Shown: positions 10,901 to 24,592, counted from the stretch's first letter. The stretch is 64,000 nt of DNA from Linanthus parryae (GCA_023055425.1 JALGPY010000004.1:58303718-58367717); one strand, 5' to 3'. A program made the numbers and translations. The notes: a model not told the origin generated them from the sequence alone.

Positions 10901-11916
10901 GCAGCAACCTTTGCTCCATTCCCAACGCGTAGATCTACCTCCCCTTTAGCCAATCTTTTACTTCTCTTTAGATCCTGCATATTTCGACAAATATGAGATC
11001 CACATCCAGTATCTAATACCCATGATGTAGAGACAGTTAAATTGACATCTACAACAAAAATACCTGGTGGTGGTGGAATCACTATTCCAAGCCTCTTGTC
11101 CTCCAGATATTTTGGGCAGTTCCTCCTCCAGTGTCCAGGTTGACTACAGTAGTGACATTCACCCTTAGTCACGACCTTGGCAATGGCACCAACAGGCTTA
11201 AGAGCTTGTTCCTTAGACTTGGCAACTGACTTGCCTTTGCCCTTGGAGGAAGAGGCAAACTTTTTGCCCTTTCCTTTATGCACCATCATAATGGCCTTGC
11301 CCTTACCCTTGTTGATGCTCTGTTCAGCCGTCCTCAACATGTTGAGCAAATCTGGCAGTGGTTTAACGATCTCGTTCATGTTATAGTTCATAATGAACTG
11401 TCCATAACTTTCAGGAAACGATTGCAACACGAGATCGGTTGCCAACTCTTGGCCGACCGGGAACCCAAGCCGGGCGAGATTCTCCAAGTACCCGATCATT
11501 CGGAGTACATGGGGTCCCACCGGGTTCCCTTCTGCCAGATGACATTTGAACAGTGCCTTTGAGACCTCATACCTCTCTACCCTCGCCTGCTCTTGGAAGA
11601 GCTGCTTTAGATGTTCGATCATATCGACAGCATTCATGTTCTCATGTTGCTTCTGAAGCTCAGAGGTCATGGTGCAAAGCATTAGGCAGGCCGCATCATT
11701 AGCGTCATCAATACGCTTTTGATACGCCTTTAAGGCAGCAGGTGTCTGATTCTCTGGACCTTCTGGAACATGCTCTTCTATTGCGTACAGCTTCTTCTCT
11801 TGCTTGAGAACAATTCTCAAGTTTCTGTACCAATCAAGAAAGTTGGTTCCAGAGAGCTTGTCCTTCTCAAGGACAGATCGTAGGGAATGTTGTGAACTCG
11901 ATGAGTTGTTTGCCAT
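7966..11916 (-). pseudogene. Copy A gag-pol polyprotein with one nonsense codon
   Basis: Starts MANNSSSSQH at 11916 and runs about 1315 codons to the stop at 7966-7968. The gag region covers residues 1-250. The CCHC knuckle is at 254-267 (CHYCSQPGHWRRNC) and the protease DTG at 302-304. The integrase HHCC residues are H437, H442, C468 and C471, with the DDE triad at D498, D561 and E597. Reverse transcriptase has MDVKTAF near 902-908 and YVDD at 988-991. RNase H has YTDASF and EAEYIAA in the last 200 residues. A single TAG at 8617-8619 stops translation after residue 1099; copy C has TAC (Tyr) there. All catalytic motifs are otherwise present, so this copy is nearly intact but cannot make RNase H without readthrough. 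Confidence 0.96.
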
Positions 11917-13579
11917 TTGGAATTCTACAAAAGGAAAATATGCAAGTTTTAGTATTTGTGAATTTTTGACTATATTTAATAATGGCTAGTTTATTAAATA
12001 TAGCTCCCACTATTTTTCTACGGATTAATAACCCTCAAGATATTAATGCGGAAAATATCCTTTATATTTTCTAGTGGGCCAAGATCCATCTTTTTCATCT
12101 CCTTATGAGCTTGCTTTGGCAAGTCACCCATAATTCGATTACTTCTTAGGTAGGAACGATTTTCAATTGCATCCCATATGCAACTCTTGGTTCAATCGGG
12201 CAAATAACTCCTTATTTATCCATCCATATGGATAATCCCAATTGATTGCCTCTAGGTTTCTTAATCAAATTAATAGCCTAGTTGTGTTCAACCTCTTATC
12301 TAAACAATTGCACATTGTTACGTGCCATCGCATTCCATCATTATGAACCAAGTCGCCATGCTTTGGCACGCACGAACTTGATAAATAATGATGATAATGA
12401 GTGTTTAAATAACGAGAAGGCAAGAACACAATATTTAAAATTTTGAGGGATTTTCAATTTTAATTATTTTGTTGATCAATATCAACAATCTATCAATTTG
12501 AGTTTGGGCACAACTCTAAATAATAGATCCGGGTTGTCTAATTATCTTATTATCCTAATTGCATGCATCATCCATACACCAACCACACAAATAATAAGAC
12601 AATAAATAAACAACCACAAAACAGAAATTAAACGTGATGTGGATATGGCCTTTTCTAGACTAAGATAATTCCAAGCAGATGGAATTATCTATGAACCCTA
12701 AAAGCAAACACATCTCCATGCGTCTTGATCTTTTGGTCCATCCTTCATAGTCATGTGGTGTGCTCCATGCTCCATCTTTTGTGGCTTCTTTGGATTTGGG
12801 CTTCTTTTCTTCAATCTTGGCTAACAATCTACTTTATCTAGCACTAGCTAATATCTATACTAAATAAAATAAATCTCACAAGTTGAGAAAAAAAATGGCA
12901 CGCAGGCCATAAAACCCTAATTGATTATTACAATTAATTGATCAGCTCGCAGGCCGTAAAACCAAACCACAAAATTAAACATCCACATCAAACCACATCC
13001 TAAGGCCATATCCAATCACCATGCGATTTGCACATAAACAGTTAAAATCCAATTTTAACGCGCTTGGTCAATTTTAATTGATTTTAGGATTTCTAGGGTT
13101 AAAACGGTCCATGGGCCCAACAATCCAATTGCCCGGGCCCAAACAAAGTGAACCATAAGGCCCTAGGGCCGGCCCGGCCCAAAACCCGCAAGCTAGGCCC
13201 GCGGGTTAGGGCCGCCCGACCCCTTAGGGCGCCAAGCTTGGGCGGCAAGCAAGGGGGCGGTCCCCTAGGGGGCCGAACCTCCTTGTGGAGGTTGTTTCCA
13301 AAACAACCTCCTTGCTTGGAGCCCAAGTTTGGTTGTTTCCTTGTTTTGGGAGAACTCCTTCCTCCCCAAGGATGCCCAAACCCTAGATCTAAGATCCTAA
13401 AATTTCTCAAACTCACCAATTCATGCATCCAATGCAATAATTGGGTCTTGTTATGATTAATTCTTTGACAAATTGCATCCAATGCTTGATTTGTCTTGTT
13501 TTACGCGATAAACAACAAATTAAGGTGTAAAACAACAAGAATGTAACACATAAACTACGTTTATGCTCTATGACCTGTG
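11917..13579 (-). other. Copy A untranslated leader
   Basis: About 1.66 kb lies between the primer-binding site and the gag start, unusually long for Copia. It includes a very GC-rich block (about 13125-13300) full of GGCC and GGCCCGG motifs able to form stable hairpins, flanked by AT-rich sequence. Equivalent leaders occur in copies B, C, D and F. Such leaders usually carry packaging and dimerisation signals; that role is inferred. Confidence 0.75.
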
Positions 13580-13591
13580 GCTCTGATACCA
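13580..13591 (-). other. Copy A primer-binding site
   Basis: Reads TGGTATCAGAGC on the minus strand, one base inside the 5' LTR. It is a perfect match to the initiator-methionine tRNA 3' end used by most plant Copia elements. Confidence 0.95.
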
Positions 13592-13592
13592 C

Positions 13593-15022
13593 TGTAGGGT
13601 TTTGATTCATGGATCGCGCAAACGGAAGCATAATCAAACAAACAACCATGCAAAACCCTCCAAGGATCACAAGTCTAGATTCAAAACGATAGTGAAGGTA
13701 AGAAATCATAAACACACCTTTGGGTTCTCCTTGATGACTTCAAACGCGAATAGTGTCACGTTCTCTATAGTTAATCCACGCCTAGAGTTGATCCTAGATC
13801 TCCAATCTCCTTGGTGCTAGCCCGGAATGAAAGGAGGGTGAAGGAATCACGCAAAACGAGGCACAAAGAGGGGGTTCGGCCCTCTTGTGGCGTCGGGGAC
13901 GAGGGGGCGGCGGCAAGGGGGCGGCGTCCTCCTTGTTGCTTGCTCTCTCTCTCCTTTGTTCTCTCCCCCTCTTGTTATGTTCTCTTTAGAGCATAAGTTA
14001 TGAGGAAGGAAGGAAGGAGGGTCCTTTATATAGTCCAACAACTCCTTGTTAACTACCTAAAGGACTTATTCTAGTCCTACTAGAATTCAATTTAGTCCCT
14101 TCCTTGCAAATTAGTCCCTACTAAGTTTGCAAGGGTTTGCAAAGTGATCCTTCTAATTAATTAATCCAATTAATTAATTCCCAAATCTAGTACAACTCTA
14201 TATAGCGTGTGACCCCATAGGTTCTATCTAGTTGGTAGCAACTCTTTGCTAATATGGAGCGGTTTCTAGCAAAACATCCATTCTAGCCAACTAATAGAAT
14301 AGTCATCTAGACAACCTTGTACAAGTAATTGTCTCATCCCTTTGCCTCCATATCCGGATTGGACACGAGACATACAAGTCACACTCGTATATCCAATCCC
14401 TAGTTTCTCGATCCATGGAATAGCCTTATTCGTGCAAATAACATCAATATCCCATATATTGATTTATTTGAGTCTGGCCAGACATTCTATAAGCACTATC
14501 CTCGAGTGGCCTAGGATATTTGTTCCCGTTATGTGGGAGGGGCAAATCCTCTCTACGTCCACTACGATCTCTAAGCTTGCTTCTCATTGTATCCAGTACA
14601 CGCCTTTATAACTACCCAGTTACGGTGTAGCGTTTAACGCTACCAAGATCACAATGATCCACAACTAGAATATCTAGCGACTTCAAGTCTAAGGATGACA
14701 ATACCATTGTACCCGAGAAGCACTTGTGACTTAACATAACGTGTATGTAGCCTTCTCGGTGATGGGTCAATCCAGTGCAACATTCCGTAATGCACACCTA
14801 TGTGTTGGATCGTGATATCTCCATATCAATCCAACCCCATACTAGTCTATAGGTGATTGTCCTATTAATCATTATACTTGACTAGGGATATTTAAGATAA
14901 ACAACACGATTGTAAATCTAAGGACTTCATTATATTAAATATCCAATAAATAATAAATGAATTTTCTAGCCAATTACAAATTCATACTAAACTAGATTGC
15001 CTCTAGGGCATCTATTCCAACA
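13593..15022 (-). repeat. Copy A right LTR (5' LTR)
   Basis: 1430 bp, the same length as the left LTR, with about a dozen substitutions. The minus-strand TATATAAAGG box near 14024-14034 is the likely promoter of the element. The target duplication ATTAC follows at 15023-15027. Confidence 0.96.
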
Positions 15023-15027
15023 ATTAC

Positions 15028-17526
15028 ATCAAGGGTGTGACAAACTCTAGTGGCACCTGGGTGGAGGACAAGAGTTCAATTATGCAGGAGTTCACACAGT
15101 ATTACACTGAGCTTTTCTCCTCTCAAGGTACAAATAATACAGCTCCAATAATCTCAAACATCAAGAGGAAGGTCAGCACTCAGATGAACAAATTCTTGAC
15201 AAGTATTGTCACTGATGATGAGATCAAAGAAGCCTGTTTTTCCATGCCACCTGATAAAGCTGCTGGCTATGATGGCTTTTCAGCCAGATTTTTCCAAGAG
15301 TTCTGGGGCATTTTAGGGGAGGACATTTGTGTGGCAGTGAAGCATTTTTTCAAATCTGGGAAGCTTCTTAAAAGTATGAACATTACACACATTGCTTTGT
15401 TGCCAAAAGTCAAGTCTCCAAGCAGTGTAAAGGACTATAGACCTATTAGTCTATGTCCTGTGGTGTACAAAATCATACCTAAGGTTCTTTCTATTAGGCT
15501 CTCTAAAGTGATGAGCCACTTGATCAGCGACAATCAAAGTGCCTTCATTGAGAACAGGGCTATCACTGATAATGTGCTGATTGCACAGGAGCTGATTCAT
15601 GGCTTAAAATCAAGAAGGCATGGAAAAGAGGGATGGCTTGCCTTAAAATTGGATATGGTTAAAGCTTTTGACAGAATAAGTTGGGACTATCTAGTGAATG
15701 TCATGAAGAAGATGGGATTCCACTCTAAATGGGTAAATTGGGTGATGGTTTGTGTCAAAACAGTTAGCTTCAGGCTAATTGTAAATGGTGAGCTCATAAC
15801 TTTTATTGTTCCTTCTAGGGGTATCAGACAGGGTGACCCTCTGTCACCCTATCTATTCACCTTATGTGCTGAAGGATTGTCAGCCACTCTTAAATATTTC
15901 GAAGAGCAGAAGTGGATCTCTGGAATAAAACTATCAAGGTCATGTCCCAGCATTAGCCACCTTTTATTTGCTGATGATACAATGCTGTTTTGCAAAGCTA
16001 CAGTCCATGAATGCAGTGCCATAAACATGGTTCTAAAGCTCTATGATCAAGATTCAGGTCAAGCTATTAATATGGATAAATCCCAATGTTTCTTCAGTCC
16101 CAATACAAGCAGTCTGCTCAAGAATTTTATTCAGCATTTTCTGGGAATTAATAAAGGCTTCAAGGACAGTGTGTATCTGGGGCTTCCTTCCTTAATTAGG
16201 AGATCCAAAACTCAACCTCTAAAGTTTGTCAAAGAAAGAATTATTGAGAGATTTCTAGGGTGGAAGGAAGCTCTCTTGAGTGCAGGTGGTAGAGAAGTTT
16301 TAATCAAATCAGTGCTTGCATCCCTTCCCACATATGCAATGTCATGTTTCTTACTCCCCAAGAAACTTTGCAATGAAATTACTTCTCTGATATCCAATTT
16401 CTGGTGGGGTAGCAAAAGCTTGGAAGACAAGAAAATTCACTGGAAATGTTGGGACTCTCTTTGTGATGGAAAAGCTGAAGGGGGAATTGGTTTCAAAGAT
16501 ATGCACTCCCTCAATCTTGCTCTACTAGCCAAGCAGTCATGGAAGTTAGTTGAAGGCCAATCTTCCCTTTTTAAAAAAGTTTTCAAAGGGAAGTACTATC
16601 CCAACTCCTCCTTTTGGCAAGCTGATACACCTTCTAATTGTTCATGGGTGTGAAGAGGAATTTGTGAAGGTACGAAGGTGCTTAAGTTGGGCTGGAAATG
16701 GAGTGTAAGAAATGGAGCTAAAATCAGGGTTTGGGATGATCCATGGATCCCAAAAGCTGGAAATTTCTATGTTAATTCTTACAAACCTCCAGATTGTCCT
16801 ATTCAGATGGTAAGGGATCTCATTGACCATGAGACTAGGTACTGGAGAGAAGAAATTGTTAAAGGTCTCTTTAATGATGAAATTACTGCTTTGATCTTGG
16901 CAATTCCTGTATCTGGAGCAAGCTGTGAAGACAAGAGGGTTTGACACTTCTCTTCAAATGGAGACTTCTCTGTCAAATATGCATACAAAGTGATAAGAGA
17001 CCATCAAAAGCAGTTTCTGCAGCATAATCATGTTGCTCAGGGTTCAAATCTTGGTCTTTGGAAGAATTTTTGGCATTTGAATATTCCCAATAAAATCAAA
17101 TTGTTCTGGTGGAAAGCTTTACAAGGTGGTCTCCCAGTTAAAGCTGCACTTTCAGCAAGAGGTTGTGATTTTGATCCAATATGTCCTTATTGTGGGGGAG
17201 ATATTGAGTCAGAAAAGCACCTCTTTATGTATTGCAGTATCTCAGTTCAGGTTTGGACAATCTCTCCATTTAGATTTATTGCTAATTTGCAAAATGAGCT
17301 GAGTTTCCATGACTGGTGGTATATTGTTATAGAGCATATGGAGGATGCACCTGATAAAAAAATAGCTATTGGTTTATTTTTAAGTCATTGCTGGGAAATC
17401 TGGAGAGCCAGAAATGATCGGTGCTTTAATAAAATCAAATGGAAGCCTCAGCACATTGTGTCCAAAGCTATTTCAAAATTTTATGAGTTTTATGATGCCA
17501 ATGTTCCTGGACTTCAATCTGCTCAA
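15028..17526 (+). pseudogene. LINE reverse transcriptase and zf-RVT region
   Basis: Continues the LINE frame after the first copia insertion. Non-LTR reverse transcriptase motifs are clear: DKAAGYDGFSARF, the catalytic-region LKLDMVKAFDRISW, RGIRQGDPLSPYLF and LLFADDTMLF (FADD at 15967-15978). Downstream are GGREVLIKSVL, IGFKDMHSLNLALLAKQSWK and the zf-RVT finger CPYCGGDIESEKHLFMYC. In-frame TGA codons after SWV (near 16651) and after KRV (near 16942) sit where tryptophan is conserved in relatives. The block ends at the CTCAA target duplication where copy B inserted, and the frame resumes at 26042. Confidence 0.93.
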
Positions 17527-18959
17527 TGTTGGAATAGATGCCCTAGAGGCAATCTAGTTTAGTATGAATTTATTTGTGGCTAGAAATTCATTTATTATTT
17601 ATTGGATATTTAATGTAATGAAGTCCTTAGATTTACAATTGTGTTGTTTATCTTAAATATCCCTAGTCCAGTATAATGATTAATGGGACAATCATCTATA
17701 GATTAGTATGGGGTTGGATTGATATGGAGATATCATGATCCAACACATAGGTATGCATTAGGGAATGTTGCACTGGATTGACCCATCTCCGAGAAGGCTA
17801 CATACACGTTATGTTGAGTCACAAGCGCTTCTCGCGGTGCAATGGTATTGTCATCCTTAGACTTGAAGTCACTAGATATTCTAGTTGTGGACTATTGTGA
17901 TCTTGGTAGCGTTAAACGCTACACCGTAACTGGGTAGTTATAAAGGCGTGTACGGGATACAATAAGAAGCAAGCTTAGAGATCGTAGTGGACGTAGATAG
18001 AATTTGTCCCTCCCACATAACGGGAGCAAATATCCTAGGCCACTCGAGGGATAGTGCTTATAGAATGTCTGGCCAGACTCAAATAAATCAATATGGGATA
18101 TTGATGTTATTTGCACGAATAAGGCTATTCCCATGGATCGAGAAACTATGGATTGGATATACGAATGTGACTTGTATGTCTCGTGTCCAATCCGGATATA
18201 GAGACAAAGGGATGAGACAAATACTTGTACAAAGGTTGTCAAGATGACTATTCTATTAGTTGGCTAGAGAATGGATGTTTTGCTAGAAACCGCTCCATAT
18301 TAGCAAATAGTTGCTACCAACTAGATAGAACCCGTGGGGTCACACGCTGTATAGAGTTGAACTAGATTTGGGGATTAATTAATTGGATTAATTAATTAGA
18401 AGGATCACTTTGCAAAACCTTGCAAACTTAGTAGGGACTAATTTGCAAGGAAGGGACTAAATTGAATTCTAGTAGGACTAGAATAAGTCCTTTAGGTAGT
18501 TGGCAAGGAGTTGTTGGACTATATAAAGGACCTTCCTTCCTTCCTTCCCACATAACTTATGCTCATTTTTGAACATAACAAGAGTGGGAGAGAACAAAAG
18601 AAGGAGAGAGAGCAACAAGCTAGGAGCTAGCCGCCCCTAGCTCGCCGCCCGTCCCCGTCGGCCACAAGGAGGCCGAGAGCCTTCCTTTGGGTCTCGTTTT
18701 GCGTGATTTTTCTTCCTCTTCCTCTTCCGGGCTAGCACCAAGGACTTGGGAGATTCTAGGATCAAATCTAGGCGTGGAACAACCATAGAGAACGTGACAC
18801 AATTCGCGTTTGAAGTCATCAAAGGAGAACCCTAAGGTGTGTTATTGATTTCTTACCCTTACCATCGTTATGTCTCTTGACTTCTGATCCTTGGAGGGTT
18901 TTGCATGGTTTTATGATTGTTTGTGTTTCCGTTGCGCATCCATGATTCAAAACCCTACA
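17527..18959 (+). repeat. Copy B 5' LTR
   Basis: 1433 bp from TGTTGGAATAG to AAACCCTACA. The 17-bp inverted repeat is at 17906-17922, an AT palindrome near 18376-18400 and a TATA box at 18530-18537. Confidence 0.96.
18530..18537 (+). promoter_or_regulatory. LTR TATA box of the copia family (copy B)
   Basis: TATATAAA, followed by AGGACCTTCC, lies about 430 bp before the end of the 5' LTR and is conserved in all five copies. Transcription would be expected to start about 30 bp downstream; that start is inferred. Confidence 0.6.
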
Positions 18960-18960
18960 G

Positions 18961-18972
18961 TGGTATCAGAGC
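18961..18972 (+). other. Copy B primer-binding site
   Basis: TGGTATCAGAGC, one base after the 5' LTR and complementary to initiator-methionine tRNA. Confidence 0.95.
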
Positions 18973-20641
18973 CACAGGTCGTAGAGAATAAACGTGGTTT
19001 ATGTGTTACGTTTTAGTTGTTTTACACCTTAATTTGATTGTTTATCGCGTAAAACAAGACAAATCAAGCATGGGATGCAATTTGTCAATAATTAATCATA
19101 ACAAGATCTAATTTTTGCATTGGATGCATGAATTGGTGAGTTTGAGAAATTTTAGGATCTTAGATCTAGGGTTTGGGCATCCTTGGGGAAGAAGGAGTTC
19201 TTTCAAAACAAGGAAACAACCAAACTTGGGCACCAAGCAAGGGAGTTGTTTTGGAAACAACTCCCATAAGGAGGTTCGGTCCCCTAGGGGACCGCCCCTT
19301 TGCTTGCCGCCCAAGCTTGGCCGCCCTAGGGGCCGGGCGGCCCTAACCCGCGGCCTAGGCTTGTGGGTTTTGGGCCGGGCCGGCCCTAGGGCCTTGTGGT
19401 TCATCTTATTGGGCCCGGGCAATTTGATTGTTGGGACCATGGACCGTTTTAACCCTAGAAATCCTAAAATCAATTAAAATTGACCAAGCGCGTTAAAATT
19501 GGATTTTAACTGTTTATGTGCAAATCGCATGGTGATTGGATATGGCCTTAGGATGTGGTTTGATGTGGATGTTTAATTTTGTGGTTTGATTTTACGGCCT
19601 GCGAGCTGATCAATTAATTGTAATAATTAATTAGGTTTTTATGGCCAGCGTGCCATTTTTTTTCTCAACTTGTGAGATTTATTTTATTTAGTATAGAAGA
19701 TAGCTAGTGCTAGATAAAGTAGATTGTTAGCCAAGATTGAAGAAAAGAAGCCCAAAGCCAAAGAAGCCACAAAATATGGAGCATGGAGCATGGAGCATTC
19801 CACATGATTATGAAGGATGGACCAAAAGATCAAGACGCATGGAGATGTGTTTGTTTTAGGGTTCATAGATAATTCCATTGGCTTGGAATTATCTTAGTCT
19901 AGAAAAGGCCATATCCATATCACGTTTAATTTCTGTTTTGTGGTTGTTTATTTTATTGTCTTATTATTGTGTGGTTGGTGTATGGATGATGCATGCAATT
20001 AGGATAATAAGATAATTAGACAACCCGGATCTATTATTTGGAGTTGTGCCCAAACTCAAATAGATGGATTAGTTGATATTGATCAACAAAACAATTAAAA
20101 ATTGAATTTAAAATCCCTCAAAATTCAAATATTGTGTTCTTGCCTTCTCGTTATTTAAACACTCATTATCATCATTATTTATCAAGTTCGTGCGTGCCAA
20201 AGCATGGCGACTTGGTTCATAATGATGGAATGCGATGGCACGTAACAATGTGCAATTGTTTAGATAAGAGGTTGAACACAACTGAGCTATTAATATGATT
20301 AAGAAACCTAGAGGCAATCAATTGGGATTATCCATATGGATGGATAAATAAGGAGTTATTTGCCCAATTGAACCAAGAGTTACATATGGGATGCAATTGG
20401 AATTGTTCCTACCTAAAGTAGATAAATTGTGGGTGACTTGCCAAAGCAAGCTCATAAGGAGGTGAAACATGGATCTTTGCCCACTAGAAAATATAAGGAT
20501 ATTTTCCGCATTAATATCTTGAGGGTTATTAATCCGTAGAAAAATAGTGGGAGTTATATTTGATAAACTAGCCATTATTGAATATAGTCAAAAATTCACA
20601 AATACTAAAACTTGCGTATTTTCCTTTTTGTAGAATTCCAA
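18973..20641 (+). other. Copy B untranslated leader
   Basis: The counterpart of the copy A leader. A GC-rich block near 19270-19420 is followed by AT-rich sequence up to the gag ATG at 20642. No conserved sense ORF is visible. Confidence 0.7.
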
Positions 20642-23600
20642 ATGGCAAACAACTCATCGAGTTCACAACATTCCCTACGATCTGTCCTTGAGAAGGACAA
20701 GCTCTCTGGATCCAACTTTCTTGATTGGTACAGAAACTTGAGAATTGTTCTCAAGCAAGAGAAGAAACTGTACGCAATAGAGGAGCATGTTCCAGAAGGT
20801 CCAGAGAACCAAACACCTGCTGCCCTAAAGGCGTATCAAAAGCGTGTTGATGACGCTAATGATGCGGCCTGCCTTATGCTATGCACCATGACTTCTGTGC
20901 TTCAGAAGCAACACGAAAACATGAATGCTGTCGATATGATCGAACATCTAAAGCAGCTCTTCCAAGAGCAGGCGAGGGTAGAGAGGTATGAGGTTTCAAA
21001 GGCACTGTTCAAGTGTCATCTTGCAGAAGGGAACCCGGTGGGACCCCATGTACTCCATATGATCGGGTACTTGGAGAATCTCGCCAGACTAGGGTTCTCG
21101 GTCGGCCAAGAGTTGGCAACCGATCTCGTGTTGCAATCGTTGCCCGAGTGTTATGGACAATTCATCATGAACTATAACATGAACGAGATCGTGAAGCCAC
21201 TGCCAGATTTACTCAATATGTTGAGGACGGCTGAACATAGCATCAACAAGGGTAAGGGCAAGGCCATTATGATGGTGCAGAAAGGAAAGGGCAAAAGGTT
21301 TGCCTCATCCTCCAAAGGCAAAGGCAAGTCAGTTTCCAAGTCCAAGGAACCTGCCCTTAAGCCTGTTGGTGGCATTGCCAAAGGTGTGACTAAAGGTGAG
21401 TGTCACTACTGCAGTCAGCCTGGACACTGGAGGAGGAACTGCCCTAAAATATCTGGAGGACAAGAGGCTTGGAATAGTGATTCCACCACCACCAGGTATT
21501 TTTGTTGTAGATGTCAATTTAACTGTCTCTACATCATGGGTATTAGATACTAGATGTGGATCTCATATTTGTCGAAATATGCAGGATCTAAAGAGAAGTA
21601 GAAGATTGGCTAAAGGAGAGGTAGATCTGCGCGTTGGGAATGGAGCAAAGGTTGCTGCATTGGCCATAGGGGTGTGCGAGCTATCTCTGCCTTCGGGATT
21701 AGTTTTGGAATTAAATAATTGCTATTTTTTGCCTGCTATGAGCAGAAACATTATTTCTATTTCTTGTTTGGACAAGGATGGTTTTATTATTTCAATAAAG
21801 AACAATTGTTGTTCCTTTTATTTAAATAATATTCACTATTTTAGTGCGCAATTATTTAATGGACTTTATGTCCTTGATCTAAGCAATCCTGTCTACAACA
21901 TTAATACCAAGCGGATTAAAATAAATGATTTAAATCCTGCTTATTTATGGCACAGTCGTTTAGGCCATATAAATTAGAAACGTGTATCTAGACTCCATAA
22001 GGATGGATTGCTAGACTCATTTGATTTTGAATCATATGAGACATGCGAGGCTTGTTTATTGGGAAACATGACTAAGTCCCCTTTCAATAAGAAAGGTGAG
22101 AGGACTAGTGAGCAATTGGCGCTCATACATACCGATGTGTGTGGGCCATTTGCCACGCCTGCCAGGGGTGGTTATGTCTACTTCATTACATTTACTGATG
22201 ATTACAGTAGATATGGATTTGTGTACCTCATGAGGGCAAAATCCGAGTCCTTTGAAGTGTTCAAAGAATTCAAGAATGAAGTAGAGAAGCAACTTGGCAA
22301 AAGTATCAAGGCTCTACGATCGGATCGTGGAGGAGAATAGTTGAGCCAAGAGTTTGACGACTATCTTAGAGAGTGTGGGATCGTGTCCCAACTCACTCCA
22401 CCCGGAACGCCACAATGGAATGGCGTGTCCGAGAGGAGGAATCGAACCCTATTGGATATGGTTCGATCTATGATGTGTCAAACCGATCTTCCATTATCAT
22501 TTTGGGGCTACGCTCTATTAAGTGCAGCTTTCACCATTAACCGTGTTCCATCTAAATCAGTCATGAAGACACCATATGAGATGTGGAGTGGGAGGCGTCC
22601 CACACTGTCGTTCATGAGGATTTGGGGCTGCGATGTCTATGTAAAACGTTTACAATCAGACAAACTAGGGCCTAAATCGGATAAGTGTAAATTTGTGGGG
22701 TACCCTAAGGAAACTAAGGGATGCTACTTCTACAATCCAACCGAGAACAAAGTGTTTGTTGCTCGGACCGACGTGTTTCTAGAAAGAGAATTTGTCTCTA
22801 AAGAAGCAAGTGTGAGGAATGTAGAACTTGAAGAGATTCAAGAACCACAAATCACTGAACCAATAATGGAACATGAACAGGAACCACAAACAGTTGTGGA
22901 GCAACCTTTTCAGGTAACACAAGAGCTTCGTAGATCTAGTAGAGTGCGCCAGGAACCCGAGAGGTATGGACTTCTCGTGACCGATTCCGGTGACACGATG
23001 CTCATAGATGATGAGCCTACTACCTATGAGGAGGCCATGAATGGCCCAGACTCTCAGAAATGGCTGGAAGCCATGAGATCCGAGATGGAATCCATGTATA
23101 CCAAAAAAGTATGGACTTTGGTGGAACCACCCGATGTGGCGCGGCCCATAGGGTGCAAGTGGGTCTTCAAGAAGAAGATCGACATGGATGGTAATGTGAT
23201 TACCTATAAGGGCCAATTGGTGGCTAAAGGATTCAGACAGATTCATGGTATTGACTATGATGAAACCTTTTCACCGGTCGCTATGACCAAATCCATCCGA
23301 ATCCTACTTGCAATTGCAGCATACCATGACTATGAGATTTGACAGATGGATGTCAAAACAACATTCCTTTATGGGAATCTCCTCGAGGACGTGTATATGA
23401 TACAGCCGGAGGGTTTTGAGGATTCAAAGCAAGCCAACAAAGTCTGTAAACTGCAACGATCCATTTATGGATTGAAGCAAGCTTCTAGGAGTTGGAATCG
23501 ACGTATTGATGAAGTGGTGAAAGAGTTTGGCTTCATTAGAAACGAAGATGAGTCTTGTGTCTGCAAGAAGGTTAGTGGGAGCTCTGTAGCTTTTCAGGTC

Positions 23601-24592
23601 TTGTATGTGGATGACATACTACTCATTGGAAACGACGTTCCCATGCTGCAATCTGTTAAAGATTGGCTAGGGAAGAGTTTCTCAATGAAGGACTTAGGGG
23701 AAGCAGCCTATATACTCGGTATAAAGATCTATAGAGATAGATCTAATAGGTTGCTATGCCTAAGTCAAAGTACATATATTGACAAGGTGTTGAAACGGTT
23801 CAACATGCAAGATTCCAAGAAGGGATTCTTGCCCATGTCACATGGAATCACTCTTTCGAAGAGTGGTTGACCTTCCAATGAGTTTGAGAAGGAACGCATG
23901 AGTAGAATTCCCTATGCCTCGGCCATAGGGTCTATCATGTACGTCATGTTATGTACTAGACCAGATGTGTCATATGCCTTGAGTATGACAAGCAGATACC
24001 AATCCAACCCAGGTGAGAGTCACTGGATTGCAGTCAAGAACATCCTAAAGTACTTGAGAAGAACTAAGGATGCTTTCTTGATATTTGGCGGTGAGGAAGA
24101 GTTACGTGTAAGGGGTTACACTGATGCAAGCTTCCAAACCAACAGAGATGACTTTAGATCACAGTCGGGATATGTGTTTTGCCTGAATGGAGCAGCGGTG
24201 AGCTGGAAGAGTTCCAAGCAAGAGACGGTAGCTGATTCTACAAAAGAGGCAGAGTACATTGCTGCAAATGGCGCAGCAAAGGAAGCTGTTTGGATCAGAA
24301 AGTTTGTTTCTGAACTTGGTGTGGTCCCTAGCATTGCGGATCCAGTTGAGTTGTACTGTGACAACACTGGGGCGATCGCGCAATCAAAGGAACCAAGATC
24401 GCATCAGAAGTCCAAGCACGTGCTCAGAAGTTTCATCTGATTCGAGATATTATCGATAGAGGAGATGTTCGGATATGCAAGATTCCTACAGATGATAATC
24501 TGTCAGACCCGCTTACAAAGCCTCTCACGCAGTGGAAGCATGAAGGGCACACTAGGAGTATGGGCATACGCGATGCGCCAGATTGGCTCTAG
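20642..24592 (+). pseudogene. Copy B gag-pol polyprotein, degenerate
   Basis: Homologous to copy A throughout: MANNSSSSQH start, CCHC knuckle, protease, integrase, reverse transcriptase with YVDD and RNase H, ending DAPDWL before the stop at 24590-24592. It is broken by a 1-nt insertion just after the zinc knuckle (near 21447), by stops at 21975-21977, 22338-22340, 23340-23342 (a Trp codon in copy A) and 23868-23870, and by a frameshift near 24430. The protease aspartate region reads DTRCG instead of DTGCG, which would also inactivate it. It is not functional. Confidence 0.95.

Larger units (their letters stand above)
6522..15022 (-). mobile_element. Ty1/copia retrotransposon, copy A (near-complete)
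   Basis: An 8501-bp element with two 1430-bp LTRs, a perfect 5-bp target duplication (ATTAC at 6517-6521 and 15023-15027), a primer-binding site, a long leader and one gag-pol frame on the minus strand. The domain order is gag, protease, integrase, reverse transcriptase, RNase H, which defines Copia. The LTRs differ at only about a dozen positions by eye, so it is the youngest copy here. One TAG codon interrupts the polyprotein. It sits inside the LINE. Confidence 0.97.
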
